Of a DNA stretch of 64,000 nt, positions 1 to 7,336 are shown one piece after another (position 1 is the stretch's first letter; each line of letters begins with the position of its first letter). The position numbers and the translations under genes are program-made. This DNA comes from DASQYE01 sp036389315. GTDB lineage: Bacteria > Acidobacteriota > Blastocatellia > Pyrinomonadales > Pyrinomonadaceae. The DNA lies in assembly GCA_036389315.1 (NCBI GenBank), contig DASVQF010000029.1, forward strand, positions 246,214 through 310,213, read 5' to 3'. The notes under the pieces are model-generated. The model was given only the letters and a program-made list of their open reading frames with translations. It did not search any database and was not told the DNA's origin.

Positions 1-105
1 CGTGCCGTCGTCGTGAATGACGATCACGAGCCTGTCGCCCGTCATGGTCTCGACTTGAAACTTGCGCCCGACGCCGGGAAGAAACACTTCGCTGATGGTG
101 GACAT
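1..105 (-). CDS. khtT: Cation:proton antiporter regulatory subunit, KhtT-like (partial)
   Basis: Only the first 35 residues lie in the window; the gene runs off the left edge. The visible part has the family's typical N-terminus, with LPGVGRKF followed by GDRLVIVIHDDG. KhtT-type proteins are soluble subunits that control a CPA2-type K+/H+ antiporter, and an antiporter gene would be expected next, outside the window. The ATG at 105 is preceded by an AAGGAAGG ribosome site. Assignment rests on this N-terminal motif only. Confidence 0.7.
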   Translation of the reverse strand, partial: MSTISEVFLPGVGRKFQVETMTGDRLVIVIHDDGT

Positions 106-238
106 GATGAGACTCGCCTTCCTTTGGTAAAAATTTCTGAAGCAATTGTTCGGGAATGTTAATTACAGAAAATCCTGACCCGTCTGTTTAATACTTCAAC
201 CTCCTCCCGTATCACCGATCGCAACGGAAGATGAACTG

Positions 239-418
239 TCATCCTTCTCTTCCTTCTCTGCTGACGGTCGTTTCACTCCGAGCACCCAGCCGGGCGGGTC
301 GCTCGCCGGGAAAGAATCTTGCAGGTCTTCGGTCTATCTTCGCTTCGATCCTGTCTTCGCTCCCCACGCCGGTCGGCAGCTCTTCCCCTTGCTTCTTCTG
401 CTTAGACTTGCTTCCCAT
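239..418 (-). CDS. Small basic protein of unknown function
   Basis: A 59-residue protein starting MGSKSKQKKQ, rich in Arg, Lys and Glu, with no membrane segment or Cys. The start at 418 was chosen over an in-frame ATG at 439 because a strong GGAGGTGG site sits directly upstream. It points the same way as the khtT-like gene, 133 bp upstream of it. No family recognised. It resembles in style the other small hydrophilic proteins of the island (for example the one at 26988-27206). Confidence 0.5.
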   Translation of the reverse strand: MGSKSKQKKQGEELPTGVGSEDRIEAKIDRRPARFFPGERPARLGARSETTVSREGREG

Positions 419-734
419 CTTTCCACCTCCGTTCGGCATACGGTCATCAGTGGCGCTTTCATTAGGTATAGGACGGCGATGTCGCCGCGATCCACCGTAT
501 GGAAAGCGCCGTTTACAATGCGCCTCCTCCGATGCCTGAAAGGCGACAAAGGTCAGCTATTGAATACTTAGTTTTTATATGATAGCTTGCCAGATTCCAA
601 GAGACAACTAGCAGCTCGAACTAAAGGTTCAACAGCGAGAGGCTCGGAGAGTGGGCTTTCCACAGGAGGAAAGTTTCCGATAGTCGAGTTGATTTTCTCT
701 GACTGTCAGGACGTTTGATCCCGCTTTCCGTCAG

Positions 735-906
735 GGCGGACGCGGCTGTGAGGTCGGAGGTGAACAATGGGTGGTCGGAGTAGCCCGCGTGCTACTTGCT
801 ACTTTGAGAGACCGACGGGTTATGCGTCAGAAAGTTTAGACACGGCTCGCCTGAGCGCTCCTGTGTAAAGGATGAAGCCTTCATCAGAAGAAGGTTTCAT
901 CCTTTT
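735..906 (+). ncRNA. Candidate structured leader (possible yybP-ykoY Mn2+ riboswitch) ahead of pirin-terC
   Basis: The stretch 540-1009 holds no convincing gene. Within it, GGTCGGAGTAGC (773-784) can pair with GCTAC (798-802) and with CCGAC (812-816), and is followed by CTTTGAGAGACC. The GGAGTAGC core recalls the conserved GGGGAGUAG of the yybP-ykoY manganese riboswitch, which in other bacteria precedes TerC-type genes. Here a terC gene lies one gene downstream on the same strand, and a terminator-like hairpin (867-906) sits between this segment and the first start codon, as an expression platform would. The match is by eye and partial. Confidence 0.35.
867..906 (+). terminator. Rho-independent terminator-like hairpin upstream of pirin
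   Basis: A 16-bp stem (867-882 with 890-905; one G-U pair) encloses a 7-nt loop and is followed by TTTTCGTTTT. It sits about 100 bp before the pirin start, so it could end a leader transcript. The 3' arm (890-907) recurs exactly at 1992-2009. Confidence 0.7.
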
Positions 907-1009
907 CGTTTTCAGTGAGGGAATAGGTAGCCTGCACCGGGGCGCTGCTCAAACTATCGGAGACGGCCGAAGGATGCGATATGAAAACAATTAAAAATAG
1001 GAGCGCCTG

Positions 1010-1957
1010 ATGAACACGAATGCTCCGCCAAAGCAACGGGAGGAGATGCCCCCCGGACTCGAAATCGTTATCACCACGCGCGTGCGGGAAATCGTTGACG
1101 GCTTCAAAGTCCGCCGCGCCCTCCCTTCTGCCAAGCGGCGCATGGTCGGCCCCTTCATCTTCTTAGACCAGATGGGGCCGGAACTGCTGCGGGCTGATCG
1201 TGGCCTTGACGTAGCGCCGCACCCGCACATCGGACTCGCCACCGTGACCTATCTCTTCGAGGGCGAACTGATGCACCGCGACGGCCTCGGCACAGTGCAG
1301 CCGATACGCCCCGGCGAGGTCAACTGGATGACAGCCGGGAGCGGTATCGCACACTCCGAACGAACGCCGCAGGAGATGAGCCTGTCGGGATCAGAGCTGT
1401 TTGGCATTCAGTCATGGGTCGCCATGCCAAAAAGATACGAGGAGTCCGATCCCGCTTTCGCTCATCACGGGGCGGACGAGTTGCCGATTGTGGAAGGCGA
1501 GGGCAAGCGCGTGCGCCTCATCACTGGTTCACTGTATGGTGCTCAATCCCCCGTCCAGACGCTCTCCGACATGTTCTATGCGGACATCACGCTTGTGGAG
1601 GGCGCGCGCCTGCCCGTGCCCGCCGAGTACGAGGAACGCGCCGCATATATTGTCGAAGGGTCGGTCGAGCTTCTACCCGACGACGGAACTTACAGCGCCG
1701 GGCAACTCCTCGTCTTTAAGCCGGGCGCGGAGATCACACTAAGAGCGCATGAATCTTCCACCACGCGGCTGATGCTCTTGGGAGGAGAGCCGATGGATGG
1801 AGCGCGCCACATCTGGTGGAACTTCGTCTCCAGCTCGAAGGAGCGAATCGAGCAGGCGAAGGAGGACTGGAGGATGGGCCGGTTCGCACCCGTGCCGGAA
1901 GAGACGGAGTTCATCCCGCTGCCCGGTTCGGGGCCTGCCGTCGTGCGGTATCCTTAG
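1010..1957 (+). CDS. Pirin family protein
   Basis: A 315-residue bicupin. The N-terminal cupin carries the pirin metal site HPHIG (about residues 72-76), followed by GELMHRDGLG and the GSGIAHSE motif at about 110-117. The C-terminal pirin domain covers roughly 190-290 and includes a GEPMDGARHIWWNFVSS segment. Pirins are Fe-binding proteins; some have quercetin 2,3-dioxygenase activity and others act as redox or transcription cofactors, so the substrate cannot be told from sequence. The ATG is preceded by AGGAG. It lies between the candidate leader RNA and terC, with 115 bp to terC containing a second copy of the leader's hairpin arm. Confidence 0.85.
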   Translation: MNTNAPPKQREEMPPGLEIVITTRVREIVDGFKVRRALPSAKRRMVGPFIFLDQMGPELLRADRGLDVAPHPHIGLATVTYLFEGELMHRDGLGTVQPIRPGEVNWMTAGSGIAHSERTPQEMSLSGSELFGIQSWVAMPKRYEESDPAFAHHGADELPIVEGEGKRVRLITGSLYGAQSPVQTLSDMFYADITLVEGARLPVPAEYEERAAYIVEGSVELLPDDGTYSAGQLLVFKPGAEITLRAHESSTTRLMLLGGEPMDGARHIWWNFVSSSKERIEQAKEDWRMGRFAPVPEETEFIPLPGSGPAVVRYP

Positions 1958-1988
1958 TGGGTAGCAAGGACGCGAGCGAATGTATTCC

Positions 1989-2009
1989 GATGAAGGTTTC
2001 ATCCTTTTC
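1989..2009 (+). repeat. Second copy of the GAAGGTTTCATCCTTTTC arm
   Basis: The 18 bases at 1992-2009 are identical to 890-907. Here they form a short hairpin (GATGAA, loop GGT, TTCATC) followed by CTTTTCCATTTT, in the pirin-terC gap. It may be a weak terminator or attenuator between the two genes, or a fragment of a dispersed repeat. Confidence 0.5.
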
Positions 2010-2072
2010 CATTTTGCTCCGATGTGATCGAGGCGGGGTAGGTAACGGTGAAGCTAAAGTAAACGAACAGTC

Positions 2073-3080
2073 ATGGATCAAATTTGGTTGTGGATAGGGT
2101 TTAACGTCTTCGTGCTGCTGCTGCTCGCGGTTGATTTGGGCATTTTTCACCGCAAAGCGCACGAGGTCTCGGTCAAGGAAGCCGCCGGGTGGAGCGTCGT
2201 GTGGGTCACGCTCGCCCTTCTCTTCAACTACGGCGTTTATCACTTCTTGGGACGGCAGGCGGGAATGGAGTTTCTGACCGGCTACCTGATCGAGAAGGCG
2301 CTGTCAGTGGATAACATCTTTGTCTTCGTCCTCATCTTCGCCTTCTTCAACGTGCCTCCCCGTTACCAGCACCGCGTCCTCTTCTGGGGCATCATCGGCG
2401 CTTTGCTGATGCGCGGCGCGATGATCGGCGCAGGCGCTTACCTCATCAAGCAGTTCCACTGGATCATCTACGTCTTTGGAGCGTTCCTGGTAATCACCGG
2501 ATTGAGAATGGCGACGCAGACCGAACACGCGATAGAGCCGGAGTCGAATCCAGTGATACGGCTCGTGCGCCGCTTGATACCCGTGACGAATCGCTATCAC
2601 GGTCAGAACTTCTTTGTGCGCGAAGCCGATAAACCGGGCGGCGCGTTGCGCCGCGTCGCCACCCCGCTCTTCGTGGTGCTTGTGATCGTCGAGACTACCG
2701 ATCTGATATTCGCGGTGGACTCGATCCCGGCAATCTTCGCCGTCACCGAAGACCCTTTTCTCGTTTACACCTCGAATGTCTTCGCCATTCTCGGCTTGCG
2801 CTCGCTCTACTTCCTGCTCGCCGGGGTGATCCACAAATTTCACTATCTCAAACTCGGTCTCTCAGTCGTGCTCGTCTTCGTCGGCGCGAAGATGCTCTTG
2901 ACCGACGTGTACAAAGTCCCCATAGGACTATCGCTCGGCGTCATTGCGCTCGTTCTACTGCTCTCGGTCATCGCGTCGCTCGTCTTCCCCAAGAGCGCGG
3001 AGGCGCATTCGCCAGTAGAGCATGACCCGCTCGCGCCCATCTCTGAGGATGCCGTCGCGCCGATTGAAGCGGAGGAGTAA
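2073..3080 (+). CDS. terC: TerC/Alx family integral membrane protein
   Basis: A 335-residue polytopic membrane protein with about eight hydrophobic segments. It has the TerC signatures EKALSVDNIFVF (about residues 76-87) and TTDLIFAVDSIPAIFAVT (about 210-227), whose acidic residues lie in the membrane. The family (Alx, MntP-like function, YkoY) is linked to Mn2+ export and tellurite resistance. In E. coli and Bacillus, relatives are controlled by the yybP-ykoY riboswitch, which fits the candidate leader upstream of pirin. The C-terminal 25 residues are an acidic tail. Gene spacing suggests it is either read through from pirin or has its own promoter in the 115-bp gap. Confidence 0.9.
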   Translation: MDQIWLWIGFNVFVLLLLAVDLGIFHRKAHEVSVKEAAGWSVVWVTLALLFNYGVYHFLGRQAGMEFLTGYLIEKALSVDNIFVFVLIFAFFNVPPRYQHRVLFWGIIGALLMRGAMIGAGAYLIKQFHWIIYVFGAFLVITGLRMATQTEHAIEPESNPVIRLVRRLIPVTNRYHGQNFFVREADKPGGALRRVATPLFVVLVIVETTDLIFAVDSIPAIFAVTEDPFLVYTSNVFAILGLRSLYFLLAGVIHKFHYLKLGLSVVLVFVGAKMLLTDVYKVPIGLSLGVIALVLLLSVIASLVFPKSAEAHSPVEHDPLAPISEDAVAPIEAEE

Positions 3081-3181
3081 GTTACGCGGGACGAAACGCC
3101 GGCGCGCGGGGGAGCAAGGTAAGGTGAAAAACCTTAGGGCTTGTTAATTCAAGTGGCTTTTAATTCTCAGGAGGCAAGGTG

Positions 3182-3388
3182 ATGGCGACTGAAAAGGATG
3201 TGGAGAAATCGTATCCGACCAAAGAGGTGGTCGCAAAGCTGCGGCGTCTGGCCGACGCGCTGGAAGAGGAGAAGACGTTTGAGATACAGATCGCCGGCGA
3301 GCGCATCTATATACCACCTTACGCAACGGTCGAGTTCGAGTACCAACGCGAGGAAGTGGAAATCGAAGTGAAGTGGAAACGGCGGTAA
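3182..3388 (+). CDS. Amphi-Trp domain protein
   Basis: A 68-residue protein matching the small amphi-Trp family: a helical N-terminus (LRRLADALEEEKTFEIQIAGE) is followed by a strand-rich part with PPYATVEFEYQ and the terminal EVKWK. Function in the family is unknown. AGGAGG at 3169-3174 fits the ATG at 3182; a GTG three bases earlier is also possible. It follows terC by about 100 bp and probably has its own expression signals. Confidence 0.7.
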   Translation: MATEKDVEKSYPTKEVVAKLRRLADALEEEKTFEIQIAGERIYIPPYATVEFEYQREEVEIEVKWKRR

Positions 3389-3449
3389 CGACAGATGAGA
3401 AGCATCTCGCCAAAAAATCTACTCGCCATCGTGAAGCATAAGCCTGCGC

Positions 3450-3860
3450 GTGCGGGTAGCCATCTTGCTCGCCTGTTTAGCTCTCTCTGCTTGTTCTACG
3501 GCGACGAGAAGAGCCGAAGATGCGAGCGGCAATCGCAGCCCGGTACAGTCTGCTCAAGCGACACCCGCGCCTTCAACTCCGGCTGCGTCTCCGTCGCCGC
3601 AAGTAGAGCCGCTCAAGATACCGGAAAGGGTGGCTTCGGGCGAAGTCACTGAGTCAAGAGGGGCTTGGAACAGGGTGGTGCAAAGCATCACCTACGTGAG
3701 TTCCGCCGACAATACGTGACAGCCGATGATGTTCTACAAGCCGCAACGGGATGAACCGAGACCTGTGCTCGTCGCCCTCCATTCGTGGAGCGAAGATTAC
3801 AGGCAAGCCGAGAGCGTCATTAACTCGGAATGGTTCATCGCTAACGATTGGGTATTCTAA
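3450..3860 (+). pseudogene. Broken secreted alpha/beta-hydrolase (esterase) lipoprotein
   Basis: A GTG start gives a lipoprotein signal (AILLACLALSAC, Cys at about residue 15) and a Pro/Ser-rich linker. The frame stops at TGA (3717-3719) after YVSSADNT. The same frame continues past the stop with QPMMFYKP and VLVALHSWSEDYRQ, the start of a prolyl-oligopeptidase-like esterase core (oxyanion region LHSW), and then ends at TAA 3858-3860, before any nucleophile motif. So there is one nonsense mutation plus loss of the whole catalytic C-terminus. The next gene, a broken reductase, begins 28 bp later, which suggests a deletion removed the rest. Confidence 0.75.
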
Positions 3861-3888
3861 TTCTTTTCGACCACAAGGAGAGCACAAC

Positions 3889-4445
3889 ATGAGCAAACCC
3901 GTTCGCATTCTCGGCATCGCCGGTAGCCTTCGCCGCGAATCGTACAACCGCGCCGCCCTGCGCGCCGCAACCGAACTCGTGCCCGAAGGCGCGACCCTCG
4001 AAACTTTCGAGCTTGGCGGCATACCCGGCTTCAATCAGGATGAGGAGCAGAACCCACCCGCCAAAGTTGTGGAGCTGAAGCGGCGCATACGCGAGGCGGA
4101 CGCCGTCCTGCTCGTCACGCCGGAGTACAACTACTCCGTCCCCGGCGTGTTGAAGAACGCGATTGACTAGGCGTCGCGTCCCTACGGCGACAGCGCCCGG
4201 AATGGAAAACCGGCAGCGATCATGGGCGCTTCGATTGGCTCAATCGCTACGGCGCGCGCGCTCAGTATCACCTGCGCCAGATGATGGTCTTCCTCAACAT
4301 GTTCCCCATCAACCAGCCGGAGGTGATGATTGGCAACGCCGCAGAGCGGTTTGACGCGCAGGGGAATCTGACGGATGACGCGACGAAAGAGTTCATCCGC
4401 CAACTCCTCCAGAATCTTGTGGAGTGGACGCGGCGAATCGGGTAA
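3889..4445 (+). pseudogene. Broken NADPH-dependent FMN reductase
   Basis: The ATG at 3889 follows AAGGAG and begins a typical flavodoxin-like reductase: ILGIAGSLRRESYNRA (FMN phosphate loop) and VTPEYNYSVPGVLKNAID. Where relatives have Trp (AIDWASRP) there is TAG (4168-4170). The frame then continues with ASRPYGDS and IMGASIGSIATARA and shifts inside the GC run at 4251-4260, where an extra CG puts the last ~60 codons (YHLRQMMVFLNMFP onwards) in another frame, ending at TAA 4443-4445. All parts of the ~185-residue family are present, so decay is recent: one nonsense and one 2-nt slip. Confidence 0.85.
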
Positions 4446-4465
4446 CCTCAAGGGACGTAAAAACA

Positions 4466-5518
4466 ATGAAAGTCGCACTGATCGGCGCTATCCTGGGTTC
4501 GCTCCTGATCGCGCTCTCCCCATCCGGCACCGCCGTCTTTCTGATGACCGGGCGCATCATTCAAGGTCTTTCAGCCGCCTGCATCATGCCGGCGACGCTC
4601 GCCCTGATGAAGGCTTACTTCGACGGCAAGGAGCGCCAGCGCGCTCTCAGCTTCCGGTCTATTGGCTCGTGGGGCGGCTCGGGCGTCTCTGCGCTTTTCG
4701 GCGGCCTCGTTGCTTCCTCTCTCGGATGGCGCTGGATCTTCTGGATATCAATCCTTATCGCAGTCGTCAGTTTCCTGCTAATCAGAGGCACTCCGGAGAG
4801 CAAGGTCGAGTCCACGCAGGAGAGTCGCTTTGACTGGTACGGCTTCGCCGCTTTTATCATTGCCATGGTGGCCGTGAACATCGTCATCGGACAGGGCGAC
4901 ACGCTGGGATGGCTGAACCCCACGATTATCGCGCTGGCTCTGGTTCAGCAGGGGGCCGGGCTGTCCTCTCTGCAATCCGGACTGCTGACTGTCGGCTATC
5001 TGGTCGCCATCCTGAGCACCATTCGTGTCGGGGAAAAGCTTCTTCAGAAGATGGGCGCGCGAAAGTCTATGTTGATGGGCTGCGCCATCACCGCGACCGG
5101 AATCCTGCTGACGACCTTCACCTTCCTGCTGGCGGGTCAGTACATGATTGTGGCCTTCATCGGGTTCACACTCTTTGGCGTCGGGCAGGGCTTCTATGCC
5201 ACCCCATCTACCGACGCGGCACTCTCGAATGTGCCAGACGACAAGGCAGGTGCGGCGTCCGGCATCTACAAGATGGCATCATCTCTGGGGGCGGCCTTCG
5301 GTGTGGCCATCTCCGCGGCGCTCTTCACTGCGCTCAGCGAACATGATACTAGTTTCACGGCTATGTCAGACCTGTTCCTCGGAAGGACTGACAACGTCGC
5401 TATTCGATTCGCGGCCGCCGTGGCACTGCTCTTCAACGTCCTGATGGTGATCATAGCGATAATCGCGATCATCATAATCGTACCCAGGGACGACCGCAGA
5501 GAGAGCGTAAATGTTTGA
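4466..5518 (+). pseudogene. DHA2-type MFS efflux pump, N-terminally truncated with an internal deletion
   Basis: A 350-residue open frame with clear 14-TM drug transporter segments: GRIIQGLSAACIMPATLALM, GWRWIFWISI and the C-terminal half with GEKLLQKMGARKSM and GVGQGFYATPSTDAALS. It begins inside what is normally TM3, lacking the first ~75 residues including the first two helices and motif A. After GWLNPTIIALAL it jumps to QQGAGLSSLQSGL, skipping roughly 90 residues of the central helices. Full relatives are about 500 residues. The frame is open but a working pump is unlikely. It follows the broken reductase by 20 bp. It might still be translated from ATG 4466. Confidence 0.7.
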
Positions 5519-5634
5519 GTTTTTTAGAAGCCTTGATAGCCTTCAGACGCGAGTCGTCTAAGGTTGGTTCGGGGATAACTTTCCGGTTGAGAGAGTGCAT
5601 TGACCTTTGCCGGTCGCAGTGAGATAGGAAAGTC

Positions 5635-6300
5635 TTGAACGACATGACGGCAACATTTAAGGAGTACGCGGCGGGCACGCTTCTGGCGCTCGATCTGATC
5701 GGCACGTTCGTGTTTGCCCTGAGCGGCGCTGTCGCCGGAGTCAAGCGGCGTCTTGATATTTTCGGTGTGCTCGTCCTCTCCTTCGCCGCAGCCAGCGCAG
5801 GCGGCATCATGCGCGACCTTCTGATCGGTTCGGTGCCCCCGGTCGCCATCAGAGACTGGCGTTATCTGGCCGCCTCGCTGCTCGCGGGGCTGCTAGTATT
5901 CATCTGGTTCCCACGCAGCCGGCGATTGTCCAGAACGCGCAACCTCGTACTGATTTTTGACGCCGCAGGGCTGGGGCTATTTGCTGTCGCGGGCACGCAA
6001 AAGGCTCTGGGCTATGGGCTGAACCCGGTGACGGCTCCGCTGCTCGGGATGCTTACAGGAATCGGTGGCGGGATGTTGCGTGATGTTTTAGTCTCGGAAA
6101 TTCCCAACGTACTGCGCGCCGATCTGTACGCAGTGGCAGCGTTGGCGGGTGCGGTCGTAGTCGTGGTCGGCTACCTTCTAGCCGCTGAGCCTACCGGGAC
6201 GGCGATACTGGGCGCAGCGATCTGCTTCTGTCTTCGCCTGTTCGCGATTCGCCGCGGCTGGCAACTGCCCGTCGCGCGCCCGGGCCCCGACGAGAAATGA
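5635..6300 (+). CDS. Trimeric intracellular cation channel (TRIC/UPF0126) family protein
   Basis: A 221-residue protein of two similar three-helix repeats plus a last helix. The repeats are seen in LIGTFVFALSGAVAG with SAGGIMRDLLIGSVPP, and in DAAGLGLFAVAGTQKALG with GIGGGMLRDVLVSEIPNVL. The Gly-rich GGxxRD motifs are the family signature. Bacterial TRIC homologues form trimeric K+-permeable channels. The start is TTG at 5635 behind AGGAAAG; an in-frame ATG at 5644 is possible. It is intact between two patches of broken genes, and its stop overlaps the start of the SnoaL remnant. Confidence 0.85.
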   Translation: MNDMTATFKEYAAGTLLALDLIGTFVFALSGAVAGVKRRLDIFGVLVLSFAAASAGGIMRDLLIGSVPPVAIRDWRYLAASLLAGLLVFIWFPRSRRLSRTRNLVLIFDAAGLGLFAVAGTQKALGYGLNPVTAPLLGMLTGIGGGMLRDVLVSEIPNVLRADLYAVAALAGAVVVVVGYLLAAEPTGTAILGAAICFCLRLFAIRRGWQLPVARPGPDEK

Positions 6301-6462
6301 AGCGGCCGATGAGTGGGCCCGACGGCAAAGAGTTTCCGCCCACAAATAAGAGTTTTGAAGTAGAGTTCTAAGCCATCGCCCATTGGAAGGACGGCGAGAT
6401 CGTCGAGGAGAAAACTCTTCTACGACCTCGTCTTGTTGATGAAGCAGATTAGAGTGATGTGA
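6297..6462 (+). pseudogene. SnoaL-like (ester cyclase) C-terminal remnant
   Basis: Reading from ATG 6297 (overlapping the TRIC stop) gives NKSFEVEF, then a TAA stop (6369-6371), then AIAHWKDGEIVEE. The last part, LFYDLVLLMKQIRVM, is in another frame because of one extra A in the run 6411-6414. Together these give the C-terminal ~50 residues of the SnoaL-like/ester cyclase family. The N-terminal ~90 residues are absent. It is therefore a 5'-truncated remnant with one nonsense mutation and one frameshift. Confidence 0.75.
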
Positions 6463-6502
6463 GAACACTATCACTCGTTAATTAAGGTGAGGAGTATTAC
6501 AC

Positions 6503-7282
6503 ATGGCCGACCGGATGCCTGCTATTTTCTTCGGGCATGGCAACCCTTTGAACGCATTGGCGCATAATGCCTGGACGGACGGCTGGGCCGCGCTCGGAAA
6601 AGAGATCCCGCGCCCCCGTGCCGTGCTTTGCATCTCCGCCCACTGGTATCTTCCGGCCACTCTGGCGACCGCCAGCCCCGCGCCGCGAACGATTCATGAC
6701 TTCGGCGGCTTCCCGCGAAAGCTTTACGAGGTCAAGTACACAGCACCCGGCTCTCCGGGGCTGGCGCGCCGCGTCCAGAGCTTACTCGCGCCCGTCTCAG
6801 TCAACCTGGATGAGCGGTGGGGCCTTGACCACGGCACATGGTCGGTACTCTGTCACGTCTTCCCTGAAGCAGACGTCCCTGTTATCCAGCTCAGTATTGA
6901 CGAGACGCAGCCGGCAGAGTTCCACTACGAAATCGCGAAGCGGCTCATCGGCTTGCGTGACGATGGGGTGCTCATCGTGGGGAGCGGCAACCTCGTGCAT
7001 AACCTGCACGCCTACGGGTGGGGCCGTCGTCAGGTCAAGCCCTTCGACTGGGCCGTGCGCTTCGAGGGGCGGGCGCGTGAGTTGCTGCTCTCGGGCGACC
7101 ACGAACCGCTCATCGCCTACGAGACTTTAGGGCATGACGCCGCTTTGTCGGTTCCAACACCCGATCATTATTTGCCTCTCCTCTACGTGATCGCGCAACA
7201 GAGAGAAGGCGACGAGGTCGGCTTCCCGGTGGAGGGCTTCGATGGAGGATCGGTCTCAATGCTCTCGGTCAGAATCGGCTAA
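6503..7282 (+). CDS. ygiD: 4,5-DOPA-extradiol-type dioxygenase (LigB superfamily)
   Basis: A 259-residue protein of full family length. Metal-site residues are visible in FFGHGNPLNAL (about residue 11), ISAHWY (about 47), GLDHGTWSVL (about 112) and LVHNLHAYGW (about 164); VPTPDHYLPLLYV is the family's C-terminal signature. Relatives cleave catechols such as DOPA in an extradiol manner using a single Fe or Zn; the natural substrate in bacteria is unclear. GAGGAG lies upstream of the ATG. It converges with the ABC ATPase gene, leaving 54 bp between them. Confidence 0.85.
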   Translation: MADRMPAIFFGHGNPLNALAHNAWTDGWAALGKEIPRPRAVLCISAHWYLPATLATASPAPRTIHDFGGFPRKLYEVKYTAPGSPGLARRVQSLLAPVSVNLDERWGLDHGTWSVLCHVFPEADVPVIQLSIDETQPAEFHYEIAKRLIGLRDDGVLIVGSGNLVHNLHAYGWGRRQVKPFDWAVRFEGRARELLLSGDHEPLIAYETLGHDAALSVPTPDHYLPLLYVIAQQREGDEVGFPVEGFDGGSVSMLSVRIG

Positions 7283-7336
7283 AGGCATTGAACCGTCACT
7301 GGTAGCGGAAGAGTTTATATTAGCTCAGGTGCTCAT

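Noticed and set aside
655..720. RNase P-like motif GAGGAAAGT
   Set aside because: Only the short motif matches; the other conserved RNase P elements and the expected length are absent.
3717..6371. Stop-codon recoding (TGA, TAG, TAA read-through) in the 3.4-6.5 kb genes
   Set aside because: All three stops occur inside conserved motifs, together with frameshifts and deletions, and intact neighbours use normal stops. Simple decay explains it.
6454..6482. GTGAGAACAC and GTTAAT upstream of ygiD as a sixth bipartite operator
   Set aside because: The cores are only 10 nt apart instead of 17, and the second half lacks the flanking bases.
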